Shown here: positions 43,051-52,285 of the stretch, in pieces
Position numbering within the stretch: position 1 is the first letter of the stretch
How the letters are laid out: each line of letters starts with the position of its first letter
Origin: Pseudomonas entomophila L48
Lineage (GTDB): Bacteria > Pseudomonadota > Gammaproteobacteria > Pseudomonadales > Pseudomonadaceae
Length of the DNA: 64,000 bases
NCBI RefSeq assembly: GCF_000026105.1
Contig: NC_008027.1
Coordinates: forward strand, 2,310,001 to 2,374,000
Reading direction: 5' to 3'
The notes under the pieces: model-generated
Told to the model about the DNA's origin: nothing
Seen by the model: only the letters and a program-made list of their open reading frames with translations
The model's database searches: none
Translations under genes and position numbers: made by a program

Positions 43051-43611
43051 TCAGTCAGTGGCCAGCACGGTGGCCGTGTCGAGGATACGGGCATAGTCCA
43101 TGGCCAGGTTGCTCAGTGACAGGGCATGCACCTCTTCGGCAGGCCAGTGGCGGCCCTGCAGGTCCTGCTGGTCGAAGGTGTAGCAGGCATCGCCTACCAC
43201 CACGGTGGCGAACCCCAGGTTACCGGCCGAACGCGCAGTCGACTCCACCGAGTTGTTGGTGATCACCCCGACGATCACCAGCTCGGTGATGCCGCGTACC
43301 TGTAGCCAACGCTCAAGGCCACTCTGGCAGAACGCATCGGGCACCTGCTTGGTGAAGATGGCTTCGCTGGCCAATGGCGTGAATGCGGCCTGGAACTCGC
43401 AGCCAGGCTGTCCGGGCCAGAACACCGAATCGGGGTCGCGCGAAGCGTGCCGCACATGCACCACAGGGCGGCCGCGCAGGCGCCAGGCCACCAGCAATTC
43501 GTGCATGCGAAGCTCCGCCTCGGGGTTGTTGCGTCGGCCCAGGCGGGGGTGGTGGATGCCGGCTTGCATGTCGATGATCAGCAGGGTGGCGTTACTGGTG
43601 AGGGCGGTCAT
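43051..43611 (-). CDS. Isochorismatase-fold hydrolase lacking the catalytic Cys
   Basis: 186 residues. The catalytic Asp is in LLIIDMQAGI and the Lys in IFTKQVPDAF. The nucleophile position reads GVITNNSVESTARSAG, with Ser where cysteine hydrolases have Cys. This form is found in a subset of pseudomonad family members. Either a non-thiol member like PhzD/EntB or a catalytically altered protein; the substrate is unknown. Confidence 0.8.
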   Translation of the reverse strand: MTALTSNATLLIIDMQAGIHHPRLGRRNNPEAELRMHELLVAWRLRGRPVVHVRHASRDPDSVFWPGQPGCEFQAAFTPLASEAIFTKQVPDAFCQSGLERWLQVRGITELVIVGVITNNSVESTARSAGNLGFATVVVGDACYTFDQQDLQGRHWPAEEVHALSLSNLAMDYARILDTATVLATD

Positions 43612-43664
43612 GCCTGGGGTGCTCGTCGGTGAATTTCACGGACCGTAGCACAGCTCGCTCCAGC

Positions 43665-43698
43665 AGCGGATCAGTGGCTCATCTGATCCGCTTTTTTT
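43665..43698 (+). terminator. Strong terminator on the plus strand upstream of the isochorismatase-like gene
   Basis: AGCGGATCAG-tggctcat-CTGATCCGCT followed by seven Ts. The T-tract is on plus, yet the adjacent gene to the left is on minus. It therefore either ends plus-strand read-through or antisense transcription across 43051-43611, or ends an unannotated RNA. Confidence 0.75.
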
Positions 43699-43836
43699 CC
43701 TCGAACCTGCCTCTGTAACCGTATCAGTCAGGCGCTGACAATAGCCACCAGGCCCAGCCTTGCGAACCGGCGTGCTGGGCAGGTTGGCCGACTTTGGCCA
43801 GCCCCGTCGTCTAGTCATCACACTGTAGAGGTTCCA

Positions 43837-43920
43837 ATGGGCAAGCTCGCTCTGTTCCTGGGTGGTTTTCTGCTGCTGACCATCATGATTGGCCTGCTGG
43901 GAACCATCCCGCCAAGCTGA
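43837..43920 (+). CDS. 27-residue single-span membrane peptide
   Basis: MGKLALFLGGFLLLTIMIGL followed by LGTIPPS. ATG 43837 has GAGG 7 bp upstream (GTAGAGGTTCCA). A single hydrophobic helix fills nearly the whole peptide. The unit is flanked by hairpins at 43665-43698 and 43942-43966, consistent with an independent transcript. No function known. Confidence 0.5.
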   Translation: MGKLALFLGGFLLLTIMIGLLGTIPPS

Positions 43921-43941
43921 CACGCACATTTTCCTTGTTTC

Positions 43942-43966
43942 AGCCCGCCTCGCCGCAAGGCGGGCT
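43942..43966 (+). terminator. Hairpin downstream of the 27-residue ORF
   Basis: AGCCCGCC-tcgccgcaa-GGCGGGCT, not followed by a T-tract, so termination is uncertain. Confidence 0.5.
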
Positions 43967-44126
43967 CAATCCTTCCCCCAGGCTGCCAAGCCGTCTTTTT
44001 GCAGTTGTCTGGACAAGCGGTAGCTGCAAGTCATTCTCAAGTGCAGGACGCTCGTGTAATCTCGCGCCCCCATCTATCAGGTCCGGGCACACGGGCCAAT
44101 CACCTGCCTTGGAGTCGAAGCTCACT

Positions 44127-44321
44127 ATGGAATGCAAGAAAGGCACTGCAGCGATGCTGGAGTGGCGCGGTCGTTTTCTTGGAGAAGGTATCCTGCACGA
44201 AGAAGATTACGACCAGGCACTGCGCCGTGCCGAGGCGTTGGAGCGTTCCGGGGTGATCAGCCCAAGCGAGTGGATTGAACTGGTCAAGTTGGCCAATGCG
44301 GCCTTGTTGCGATTGCGATAA
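44127..44321 (+). CDS. Small conserved hypothetical protein
   Basis: 64 residues (MECKKGTAAMLEWRGRFLGE...) and helical throughout. ATG 44127 is preceded by GAAG/GGAG-like sequence. Proteins with this start occur across pseudomonads without assigned function. The open frame from 43935 is unsupported. Confidence 0.6.
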   Translation: MECKKGTAAMLEWRGRFLGEGILHEEDYDQALRRAEALERSGVISPSEWIELVKLANAALLRLR

Positions 44322-44438
44322 ACCCTACGGCCCCTGCTGAAACTGTCCACAAAAATCGTGGGTAGGTCTGTGGATAAAACGCTACAGGCCAGTATTTGCA
44401 GGGGGTCTGTTAGATTGAGCAGAATTTGAACAGCGATT

Positions 44439-45356
44439 TCACGCCGGTGTCTGCGGCCGAGGGTGAGCCTCACGCAAGGCCTGCAGCAGTTCGCGAACCC
44501 GTGCAGGCATATTGCCTGCGGGGTACACCGCATGCATCTGCGGGTCATGACCACTGCTTGAGGTCAGGTGGTATTGCGGGCAGATCTTCACCAGGCGACC
44601 TGCCTGCACGTGTGGCTCGGCCAGCCAGTCGGCCAGCCGCGCGATACCAGCACCCGCCAACGTACTTTGCAATACGGCGACGCCCGAACCCAGCCGCAAT
44701 CGTGGCTGTGGGCGCAGGCTGGTGATCTGCCCCTCGCGGCAGAAGTGCCAGGCCTTGAGGATGCGCGGGGCGGTGTGCAGGATCAGGGCGTGCCGCTCCA
44801 GCTCATCCAGTGTTGTGGGGGTACCTGCGCTCGCCAGATAGCGTGGGCTGGCATAGAGGTAGCGACGATAAGCCCACAGCGGGTAGCCGATCAGTTCGCT
44901 GGACTGCGGAAAAGCCCCGCGGATGACGAAGTCGAACTTGCCCTGCAACGGGTCGAGTGCCTGGTCGCCGAACTGCACGTCGAGGGTCACTTTCGGATGG
45001 CGCTGGGAGAATTCGGCCAGTACCGAGGGCAGGACATGCTGGGCCAACACCTCGGGTGCGGCCAGGCGGATCCAGCCCTGGGCCGAGCCGGTCAGTGCCG
45101 CGAGCTCGTCGGCGGCATCCCGTTGCACATCCAGCAAGCGCTCGGCGTGGGGCAGCAACCGCTCACCGGCCTCGGTCAGGCTGACGGCACTGGCGCTGCG
45201 GTTGAACAGCTTGGCGCCGGTATTGTCCTCGAGCGTCTGTACCGCGCGGGTCACGGCGCTGGGCGAGCGTCCCAGCGAGCGGGCGGCGCTGATGAAGCTG
45301 CGCTTGTGCGCAACGCTGACGAAGGCTTGTATCTCTCGCAACATGTCCAGGGCCAT
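44439..45356 (-). CDS. LysR-family transcriptional regulator
   Basis: 305 residues. N-terminal winged HTH (EIQAFVSVAHKRSFISAARS, LGRSPSAVTRAVQTLEDNTG), then the periplasmic-binding-like effector domain. Divergent from the TSUP permease at 45456 with a 99-bp gap carrying a palindromic T-N11-A site, so it probably regulates that gene and itself. Confidence 0.92.
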   Translation of the reverse strand: MALDMLREIQAFVSVAHKRSFISAARSLGRSPSAVTRAVQTLEDNTGAKLFNRSASAVSLTEAGERLLPHAERLLDVQRDAADELAALTGSAQGWIRLAAPEVLAQHVLPSVLAEFSQRHPKVTLDVQFGDQALDPLQGKFDFVIRGAFPQSSELIGYPLWAYRRYLYASPRYLASAGTPTTLDELERHALILHTAPRILKAWHFCREGQITSLRPQPRLRLGSGVAVLQSTLAGAGIARLADWLAEPHVQAGRLVKICPQYHLTSSSGHDPQMHAVYPAGNMPARVRELLQALREAHPRPQTPA

Positions 45357-45367
45357 GGGCTTTACTC

Positions 45368-45384
45368 ATTGCAGTTTTTGCAAT
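45368..45384. promoter_or_regulatory. LysR-type operator
   Basis: ATTGCA-gtttt-TGCAAT: a perfect 6-bp inverted repeat with 5-bp spacer, fitting T-N11-A. It starts 12 bp upstream of the LysR gene start and lies 72 bp before the TSUP start. Confidence 0.65.
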
Positions 45385-45455
45385 GTGGCATTTCAACACA
45401 AGCGCGATGCTTTGATTAGTCTGGCAGCCTGTTTTCCCCTGCCTGGACGTTCAAC

Positions 45456-46217
45456 ATGATGGATATTGCCCTGCTTTCACTGTTCGCCTTCGCCGCCGGC
45501 CTGATCGATGCCGCCGTGGGAGGTGGCGGGCTGATCCAGATCCCGGCGCTGTTCAACGTGTTGCCGAACGCACAACCTGCCGCGTTGCTGGGTAGCAACA
45601 AGCTGGCCTCGGTGTGCGGCACCAGCTTTGCCGCGCGCTCGTTCCTTCGCAAGGTGAAGCTGGACTGGGGGCTGATCGTGCCCGCGGCGTTGAGCGCCTT
45701 CGTCATGTCGTTCTTCGGCGCGGCCACGGTATCGCTGGTGCCAGCCAGCGTGATGCGGCCGATGGTGTTGGTGCTGATCGTGCTGATGGCGGTCTACACC
45801 TTCTGCAAGAAGGATTTCGGCACCTTGCACAAGCCCACCGTGATTGGCCGCAAGGAGCAATGCCTGGCGGTGCTGATCGGTGGCGCCATCGGCTTCTACG
45901 ACGGGCTGTTCGGTCCGGGCACCGGCAGCTTCCTGATCTTCCTGTTCATCCGCTTCTTCGCCCTGGACTTCCTGCATGCCTCGGCGTCGGCGAAGTTGGT
46001 CAATATCGCCACCAACCTGGCCGCGCTGGTGTTCTTCATCCCTTCGGGCAATGTGCTGTGGGCCATCGCTCTGCCCATGGCGGTGTTCAACATTCTCGGC
46101 GCACTGACGGGAACCTGGCTGGCAGTGCGCAAGGGGGCGGGCTTCGTGCGGGGGTTGTTCCTGATCCTGCTCTGCGTGCTGATAGCCAAGCTGAGCTGGG
46201 ACCTGCTGGCCAGTTGA
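45456..46217 (+). CDS. TSUP-family (TauE/SafE) sulfite/anion exporter-like permease
   Basis: 253 residues, about eight hydrophobic segments. TSUP motifs are AAGLIDAAVGGGGLIQIPALF near the N-terminus and IGFYDGLFGPGTGSFLIF in the second half, an internal duplication typical of the YfcA group. The substrate is unknown; sulfite, sulfonates and organosulfur acids are known for relatives. Confidence 0.88.
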   Translation: MMDIALLSLFAFAAGLIDAAVGGGGLIQIPALFNVLPNAQPAALLGSNKLASVCGTSFAARSFLRKVKLDWGLIVPAALSAFVMSFFGAATVSLVPASVMRPMVLVLIVLMAVYTFCKKDFGTLHKPTVIGRKEQCLAVLIGGAIGFYDGLFGPGTGSFLIFLFIRFFALDFLHASASAKLVNIATNLAALVFFIPSGNVLWAIALPMAVFNILGALTGTWLAVRKGAGFVRGLFLILLCVLIAKLSWDLLAS

Positions 46218-46218
46218 A

Positions 46219-47628
46219 TCAGACCAGTTGGCGTTGCGTCTCGGCCTGTTCGATGCGATTGCGTCCATGTGCTTTTGCCCGGTACAGGGCCAGGTCGGCC
46301 TGGGCCAGCAGTTCGTCGAGGCTGGACGATGGATACTCGGTGGAGCAACCTGCAAGGCCGATGCTGACAGTGATCTGCAAGCGTTGATCAGCTTGGCTGA
46401 TGTGCAGGTCCTGTACCGTGCGGCGCAGGCGTTCGGCGCTGAATCTGGCCTGCTCGGGTGCCAGCCCGGGCATGACGATGGCGAACTCTTCACCTCCCAG
46501 GCGGGCGAACAGTTCGCCTTCGTGCAATTGATCCTGCAAGGTCAGGGAGAATTGACGCAGCACCTGGTCGCCGAGTGCATGGCCATGGCGGTCGTTGATG
46601 CTCTTGAAGTGGTCGATGTCGAGCATCATCAAGGTCAGCGGCATGGGTTGCGCATCTCGCTGGCGGCTCTCCAGCAAGGTGTTGGCACGCTGGGTGAACG
46701 CGCTGCGGGTGAGGGCGCCGGTCAGGTGATCGATGGATGCCTGATGCGCCAACCGGGCCACCAGGTTGCGGTTGGCGCTGCTCACACAGGCCAGTACCAG
46801 CGGGCCCAGCACGAGCATGGCGATGCCTAGCCGGGCCGACATCAACGCGGTGACCCCAGCCTCGCTCTGCGGCACGCTGAAATGCATGAGGTTCTGCGCC
46901 ACGGCGACGATCAGCGTGCTACCGGCGGTCAGCGCCAGCAGCGAAACCAGGAAGGGTGTGTAGCTCAACGCACACCACAGCAGTGCGGCGATAGGGAAGG
47001 CGATGGCGCCGGGGCCGCCGAAGGCGATGCTCAGGGCAAGGGAGGCCAGCAGCACCAGCAACGGCGCGATAGGGATTGACTGGCTACCGCTGCGTGTCAG
47101 GGCGCGCGGCGAGGGCGCAGTGAGCAGCACCGGCAATACCAGCACGCTGGTGGAGAACTGTTCGCTGAACCAGGCCAGCCAGGTGGCGCGTAAGGATTGC
47201 TCGAACCACGGTGTGGCCATCACACAGGCCAGGCTGGCGGCCACTGCGGCACCGGCGGCGCAAGCGCCGAACAGGCAAAGTGTGCCGTGTGGCGTTCGCA
47301 AGCGACGGTGCTGGCGCGGCAGGCGTGCTACCAGGTACCAGATGGTGGCGATGGCGCCCAGGTTGCACAGATTGAACCACAGGGCCGGTTGCCAGGCGGT
47401 ACCGCAGGCCAGGTCGGCGATGACCATGGCCAGGTAGACCAGGCTGAAACCTGCCGGCGTGGCCTGGCGTGGGTTGCGCAGCAACACCCCGGCGAGCACC
47501 GCATTGACCGGCCAGAACAGTGAAAGGGACTCGATCGGCCGGGCCAGGATGCCGCCCAGGGTCAGTGCCAGGGTCAGGCCGAACAGGATCAGGGCAGGCA
47601 GCAGGCGCGAAGTGACTGGAGACACCAT
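46219..47628 (-). CDS. Membrane diguanylate cyclase with MASE1-like sensor
   Basis: 469 residues. About eight transmembrane segments occupy residues 1-290 (LLPALILFGLTLALTLGGIL, SLFWPVNAVLAGVLL), a MASE1-like layout. The GGDEF domain ends the protein with active site ARLGGEEF. The five-residue-upstream position reads HEGE, so there is no RxxD I-site, unlike the cyclase at 37.1 kb. ATG 47628 was chosen; a TTG at 47643 would add five residues. Confidence 0.87.
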   Translation of the reverse strand: MVSPVTSRLLPALILFGLTLALTLGGILARPIESLSLFWPVNAVLAGVLLRNPRQATPAGFSLVYLAMVIADLACGTAWQPALWFNLCNLGAIATIWYLVARLPRQHRRLRTPHGTLCLFGACAAGAAVAASLACVMATPWFEQSLRATWLAWFSEQFSTSVLVLPVLLTAPSPRALTRSGSQSIPIAPLLVLLASLALSIAFGGPGAIAFPIAALLWCALSYTPFLVSLLALTAGSTLIVAVAQNLMHFSVPQSEAGVTALMSARLGIAMLVLGPLVLACVSSANRNLVARLAHQASIDHLTGALTRSAFTQRANTLLESRQRDAQPMPLTLMMLDIDHFKSINDRHGHALGDQVLRQFSLTLQDQLHEGELFARLGGEEFAIVMPGLAPEQARFSAERLRRTVQDLHISQADQRLQITVSIGLAGCSTEYPSSSLDELLAQADLALYRAKAHGRNRIEQAETQRQLV

Positions 47629-47758
47629 AGGCTCGACCGGCAAGCGAGGACGGAATCCAGGAAAGCGGCTGTAGGCACCTGGGATGATGTCGTGTCAGTG
47701 TCTTTCAAGTCGCCAATTGATGTCAATTCACGGAAAACCGTCGGGATATTGCCAGGGA

Positions 47759-49588
47759 TTACAGGTCGAACACCCAAGGCACCATGAGTACGGTCACCAG
47801 CATGACCAGCAGTGTGAAGGGCACGCCAACCTTGACGAAGTCGGCGAAGCGATATTGGCCTGGGCCGAGTACCAGTGTGTTGACCGGTGACGAGACCGGC
47901 GTCATGAACGCCGCTGACGCGGCCAGGGCCACGGTCATGGCGAAGGGGTAGGGCGACATGCCCAGTTGCTGGGCAGTACTGATCGCCACCGGGGCCATCA
48001 ACACAGCGGTGGCGGTATTGGAGATGAACAGGCCGATCAGTGCGGTGAGGGCGAACAGGCAGCCAAGGATCACGCCGGGGCCGGCGCCACCGAGCAGGCT
48101 GACCAGCGCCCCGACCGCCAGGTCGATGCCGCCGGTCTTCTGCAGAGCCAAGGCGAAGGGCAACATGCCGACGATCAGCACCAGGCTCTGCCAGTGGATG
48201 GCACGGTAGGCGCTGTTCATGTCGATGCAGCGGCCGGCACCCATCAGCAGGCAGCCGATCAGCGCGGCGATGACATTGGGCACCAGGCCGCTGACCATAA
48301 GCCCGACCATCACCGCCAGGCTGATCAACGCGTAGGGCGCGCGGGCGCGTGCTGGCGCCACCTGGTCGATCTCGGCGGGCAGGCTGAGCACCAGGAAGTC
48401 GCGTGGCTTGCCTTGCAGTTGGCGCACCGCTTTCCAGGGGCCGACCACCAGCAGGGTGTCGCCCAGGCGCAGCTTTTCTTCCACCAGTTGCCCTTCGATG
48501 GCCACCTGGTCGCGGCGCAGGCCGACCACGTTGAGGTCGTAGCGGGTGCGGAAGGCCAGTTCGAGAAGGGTCTTGCCGATCAGTTGCGAACCGGGCGGCA
48601 GCGAGATCTCGGCCATGCCCACTTCCTGGGACTGATCGATGAAGTAGGCGGCCTTGAAATGCAGCGGCTCGAGCAACATGCCCTGGCACAGGCTGCGCAG
48701 GTCGTCGCGGTTGGCGAACAGGTCGAGCAGCAGGATGTCGCCTTGCTGCAGCAGCGTGCCGGAGTCTGCGGGGATCACCCGGGTGGTGAACTTGTGCTGG
48801 CGCTCGATCCCCACCACGTTGGCGCCGTGGCGAGTGCGCAGCTCCAGTTCGCCCAGCGTGTGGCCGATCAGCGGCGAGTGCGGACGGATGCGCAAGCGCC
48901 GCTCGCGGCCGTTGAGCTTGTAGTCCAGGACCAGGTCGAGCAGGGTGCGGCGGGTTTCCACCCGGCCATCCTTGCGTACTTCGCCATTGAGCCAGTGACG
49001 GGTCAGTAGCATGTAGCCGATGCCCAGCACCAGCACCACCAGACCGAAAGGGGTGAAGCTGAAGAAGTTGAAGCCGTGTTCGCCGTGGCGCACCAGTTCA
49101 CTGTGCACCACCACGTTCGGGGGCGTGGCCACGAGGCTGAGCATGCCGCTGATCAGGCCGGCGAAACTCAGGGGCATCATCAGGCGGCTGGGCGAGAGCT
49201 GCAGGCGCGCGGCAATGCTCAGCACCACCGGGATGAAAATGGCGACCACGCCGGTCGAACTCATCACCGAGCCAAGACCGGCCACCGCGATCATCAACAG
49301 CACCAACAGGCGGGCTTCGCTATTGCCTGCGCGCTCGCTCATCCACTCGCCGATGCGATAGGCGATGCCGGTGCGTACCAGGCCTTCGCCGATCACGAAC
49401 AATGCGGCGATCAGCACCACGTTGGGGTCGCTGAAACCGGCCAGGGCCTGTTCCACGCTGAGGATGCCGGACAGCGGGAGCGCGAGTATCACCAGCAGGG
49501 CGACCACATCCATGCGCGGCCGGTTGATGATGAACAGGAAGACGACGACGGCGAGCAGGCCGAGGACCCAGAGCAGCTCATGGTTCAT
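47759..49588 (-). CDS. SLC13/DASS-type permease with two TrkA-C (RCK_C) domains
   Basis: 609 residues. N-terminal membrane half (about 1-190) contains the DASS-like [20 protein letters not shown] and [15 protein letters not shown]. Two cytosolic TrkA-C domains follow (about 205-300 and 300-390: [40 protein letters not shown]), then a second membrane half with [15 protein letters not shown]. Probably an Na+- or H+-coupled anion/dicarboxylate transporter. The start MNHELL fits the family; the ribosome binding site is weak. Confidence 0.87.
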   Translation of the reverse strand: MNHELLWVLGLLAVVVFLFIINRPRMDVVALLVILALPLSGILSVEQALAGFSDPNVVLIAALFVIGEGLVRTGIAYRIGEWMSERAGNSEARLLVLLMIAVAGLGSVMSSTGVVAIFIPVVLSIAARLQLSPSRLMMPLSFAGLISGMLSLVATPPNVVVHSELVRHGEHGFNFFSFTPFGLVVLVLGIGYMLLTRHWLNGEVRKDGRVETRRTLLDLVLDYKLNGRERRLRIRPHSPLIGHTLGELELRTRHGANVVGIERQHKFTTRVIPADSGTLLQQGDILLLDLFANRDDLRSLCQGMLLEPLHFKAAYFIDQSQEVGMAEISLPPGSQLIGKTLLELAFRTRYDLNVVGLRRDQVAIEGQLVEEKLRLGDTLLVVGPWKAVRQLQGKPRDFLVLSLPAEIDQVAPARARAPYALISLAVMVGLMVSGLVPNVIAALIGCLLMGAGRCIDMNSAYRAIHWQSLVLIVGMLPFALALQKTGGIDLAVGALVSLLGGAGPGVILGCLFALTALIGLFISNTATAVLMAPVAISTAQQLGMSPYPFAMTVALAASAAFMTPVSSPVNTLVLGPGQYRFADFVKVGVPFTLLVMLVTVLMVPWVFDL

Positions 49589-49917
49589 GGGGGGAGGGGG
49601 TTCCTTCACACAGGGCACGAAAGGCAATGGCACCAGTGTGGCAGCTTGGCGTGAAGGTGGTGTTGACGTGCTGCAGTATTTTGCCGGGGGCTCCTGTAGG
49701 AGCCGGCTTGCCGGCGAACACCGGCGAAGCCGGTGCCATCCTGTTGTCCAGATACAGTCTTTGTAGGAGCGGCTTTAGCCGCGATCACCCGCAAAGCGGG
49801 TGCCAGAGACCGCGATGCCTGTATCGCGGCTGAAGCCGCTCCTACAGGACCGCGCCACGCTCCACTGTGGCGCTTTGGGGCCACGGTTCCAGACCGTTGC
49901 CCCCGCCGAGGCCTGAA
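49589..49917. repeat. Intergenic REP cluster
   Basis: 329 bp with no gene. It contains a single REP half (CTGTAGGAGCCGGCTTGCC at about 49694) and an inverted REP pair TGTAGGAGCGGCTTTAGCCG (49763) versus CGGCTGAAGCCGCTCCTACA (ending about 49850), with small CCGGCG and CCCGC palindromes between. Confidence 0.8.
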
Positions 49918-50298
49918 TCAGTGACGGTGCTTGTGCTTGCGGTTGTTGTCGCCCATGTGGTTGCCGATGGCACCACCGGCCGCGCCACCCAGGCCTGCGC
50001 CGATGGTCGAACCATTGGAACCACCCAGCTTACCGCCGATCAGCGATCCACCAGCGGAGCCCAGGCCGCCGCCAATGGCCGCTTCGGTACGATTGCCTTT
50101 GCGTGCAGCCACCGCGCTGCCGGCGGCGCCGCCCAGGCCTGCGCCGATTGCGGCGCCGGTGCTGCCACCGATCTGTTTGCCGACGACATTGCCCAGCGCG
50201 CCACCCAGGCCGCCACCAATAGCCGCGGTGCCGTCACCGGCGAAAGCACCTTGGCACAGCAGCAGGCCGAGGGCGAGGGAAGGCAGAGTCAGACGCAT
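49918..50298 (-). CDS. Glycine-zipper envelope protein
   Basis: 126 residues. Signal peptide MRLTLPSLALGLLLCQGAFA, then four to five glycine-zipper units (AAIGGGLGGALGNVVG, AAIGAGLGGAAGSA and so on) and a basic His/Lys tail (NNRKHKHRH). Probably inserts in or associates with the outer membrane. ATG 50298 has GAGG 8 bp upstream; the frame to 50322 is not needed. Confidence 0.75.
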   Translation of the reverse strand: MRLTLPSLALGLLLCQGAFAGDGTAAIGGGLGGALGNVVGKQIGGSTGAAIGAGLGGAAGSAVAARKGNRTEAAIGGGLGSAGGSLIGGKLGGSNGSTIGAGLGGAAGGAIGNHMGDNNRKHKHRH

Positions 50299-50370
50299 GT
50301 TATGAACCTCAAGGGGAGTCATCAGGGTTGTTGCCGCACGGTCAGCGGCGAGTCAGGGATGAAAAGCGCT

Positions 50371-50550
50371 TCAGCGGTAGTAGCGGTCACGGTATTGTCG
50401 GTCATCATCATCGTCATCGCGGTCATGCCGATGGTGATGCCGGTGGTCACGGTCACGCCAGCCATCATCATCGTGGTAGTGATGGCTGTAACAGCCCCCC
50501 AGTAGCAGGAAGGCGGCAATCAGCGAGGCACTTGCGAGGCGCGGAATCAT
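50371..50550 (-). CDS. Small His/Asp-rich lipoprotein
   Basis: 59 residues from MIPRLASASLIAAFLLLGGC, a lipobox ending at Cys20. The mature part is almost only His, Asp, Arg and Tyr (SHHYHDDDGWRDRDHRHHHR...), suggesting metal binding or a disordered surface tail. AAGGAC lies about 9 bp upstream of ATG 50550. Function unknown. Confidence 0.6.
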   Translation of the reverse strand: MIPRLASASLIAAFLLLGGCYSHHYHDDDGWRDRDHRHHHRHDRDDDDDDRQYRDRYYR

Positions 50551-50722
50551 GAAGTAGGTCCTTGATCCGAATAGGTTTACCGGATATCCGATCAGACCGG
50601 GACTCATTCATTTGGTTCTTTGTCGCGCAAAATTTTGTTGCCCTGTATTCAGGCGTTGAGGACTCACTCAACCGGCCCGCGCAGTGCTAGAGTCGCCTTC
50701 TTTTTTGTCCCGAGGATGGAAC

Positions 50723-51073
50723 ATGCGAGCGATTCTGCCGATCACCGTGACGCTGCTGCTGGCGGGCTGTGCGTCATCGACCATGGAAGCCGCGCGCAAT
50801 GGCGCGCCAACCGCACGCCTGGACTCGCACAAGACCCCGGACGTGGTTGCCCAATGCATCCAGTTCAGTTGGCAGGAGGAGTCGTCGTTCGGTGTCGATG
50901 CCAGCGGCTACCTGGAGGCGCGCAAGCAGGGTGGGTTCACTGTGTATACCCGCGAAGCGGAATCGTTCGTCGATGTCTATGCCCAGGCGGGCGGGACGCG
51001 GGTGGACTACTACGCCCGGCAGGATGATGGCATGGCCTTGCGCCGTCGGGCCGCTGCCGCGACCTGCCTGTAG
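50723..51073 (+). CDS. Lipoprotein of unknown function
   Basis: 116 residues, lipobox LLLAGC within the first 17 residues, so exported and lipidated. The mature part has paired Cys (VVAQCIQFSW and the C-terminal ATCL). Similar short lipoproteins occur in pseudomonads without assigned function. Good GAGGA ribosome binding site at 50712-50716. Confidence 0.65.
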   Translation: MRAILPITVTLLLAGCASSTMEAARNGAPTARLDSHKTPDVVAQCIQFSWQEESSFGVDASGYLEARKQGGFTVYTREAESFVDVYAQAGGTRVDYYARQDDGMALRRRAAAATCL

Positions 51074-51086
51074 GCAATTGTTGCCC

Positions 51087-51182
51087 GGCCCCTTGTAGGA
51101 GCGGCTTCAGCCGCGATGAAAGCACCGCGATGTCAGGCACCCGCGTCGCGGGTGATCGCGGCTGAAGCCGCTCCTACAGGGG
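51087..51182. repeat. REP-type inverted pair
   Basis: GGCCCCTTGTAGGAGCGGC... at 51087 and its inverse ...GCCGCTCCTACAGGGGCC ending at 51182, with a CACCCGCG palindrome in the centre. Between convergent genes. Confidence 0.8.
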
Positions 51183-51211
51183 CCAGGCCAAGGCTATGGG
51201 CCGCAGGGTCC

Positions 51212-52285
51212 TCAACCTAGCCGAGCCTCGAGCCCGGCAATGTGCGCCTGCAGCCGTTCATGTTCCTCACGTTCGGCGCTGATGTCCTCGAACACGCTGA
51301 TCAGGTGTTCCGGCTGACCATCGGCCTGGCGCTGCAATGAGGTCCGCGCACGCACCCAGAGATAGTGGCCATCCTTGTGCTGCACGCGCTTCTCCAATTC
51401 ATAGCGGTCGATCTCTCCTGCGAGCATGCGCCCCAGCAGTTGCAGGTTGTCCGGCAGGTCTTGCGGGTGGGTCAGTTGCTGGAAGGTCATGCCATACAAC
51501 TCCTGTTCGCTGTACCCCAGCAACTCGCAGAAGCTGCCATTGACGCGCTGCCAGCCGCCATCCAGGTCGATGTAGGCGAGTGCGCCCCAGGCCAGCTCGA
51601 AGATCGTGCGAAAACGCTCCTCGCTCTGGCGCAGGTCCTCTTCGGCGACCTTGCGTTCGGTGTTGTCCATGCTGATACCGACCATCTTCACCGGGCGCCC
51701 GACGCTATCTCGCAAGACCGTGGCACGCGAAGCGATCCAGCGCTGGCCGCCATCGGGGCGGGTGATGCGAAAATCGCATTCGCAGCCGGTGCCATCGGCC
51801 ACGGCCTGGGCGTACATGCCCTGCATATGGCGGGCGTCATCGGCGTGGATATGCTCCCAGAAATCTTCGTTGCGCCGTAGCGGCCAGCCATAGACGGCCT
51901 CGACGTTGGGCGAGTAAGTCACTTCGTCGCTGATCAGGTTCCACTCCCAGGTGACGATGCGTGCGCCTTCCTGGGCCAGCTTCATGCGTGTTTCGCTTTC
52001 CATGATCTCGGCGGTGTAGCGACGCCGCACATCGGTCATGGGCAATTCGACCACTTCGGCCTGTTGCACGCTCTGCAGTGCTTCTTCGCCATAGCGCAGC
52101 CAGATCCAGTTGACCTTGAGGAAGTCCGCCAGCTTGCGCAGGTTCTCGTAGTCGATCTCGCCGCCGCGGGTCCATTTGTGCACTGCTGTGCGCGAAATGC
52201 CCAGCGCGGTCCCGACCGCCTGCAGGGTCAGCTTGTGGTGCTCGAGCAGTTCCTTGAGGCGAAAGGCGAAGCTGTTTTCCGTCAT
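51212..52285 (-). CDS. XRE-type HTH fused to two PAS domains
   Basis: 357 residues. An N-terminal XRE-like HTH (FAFRLKELLEHHKLTLQAVG, GTALGISRTAVHKWTRGGEI; about 5-65) is followed by two PAS/PAC units (about 95-215 with VTYSPNVEAVYGWPLRRNE, and 220-345 with WQRVNGSFCELLGYSEQEL). No kinase, GGDEF or EAL output domain follows. It may be a one-component sensor-regulator in which PAS signals control the HTH; this is inference. It is divergent from the methyltransferase gene. Confidence 0.8.
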   Translation of the reverse strand: MTENSFAFRLKELLEHHKLTLQAVGTALGISRTAVHKWTRGGEIDYENLRKLADFLKVNWIWLRYGEEALQSVQQAEVVELPMTDVRRRYTAEIMESETRMKLAQEGARIVTWEWNLISDEVTYSPNVEAVYGWPLRRNEDFWEHIHADDARHMQGMYAQAVADGTGCECDFRITRPDGGQRWIASRATVLRDSVGRPVKMVGISMDNTERKVAEEDLRQSEERFRTIFELAWGALAYIDLDGGWQRVNGSFCELLGYSEQELYGMTFQQLTHPQDLPDNLQLLGRMLAGEIDRYELEKRVQHKDGHYLWVRARTSLQRQADGQPEHLISVFEDISAEREEHERLQAHIAGLEARLG

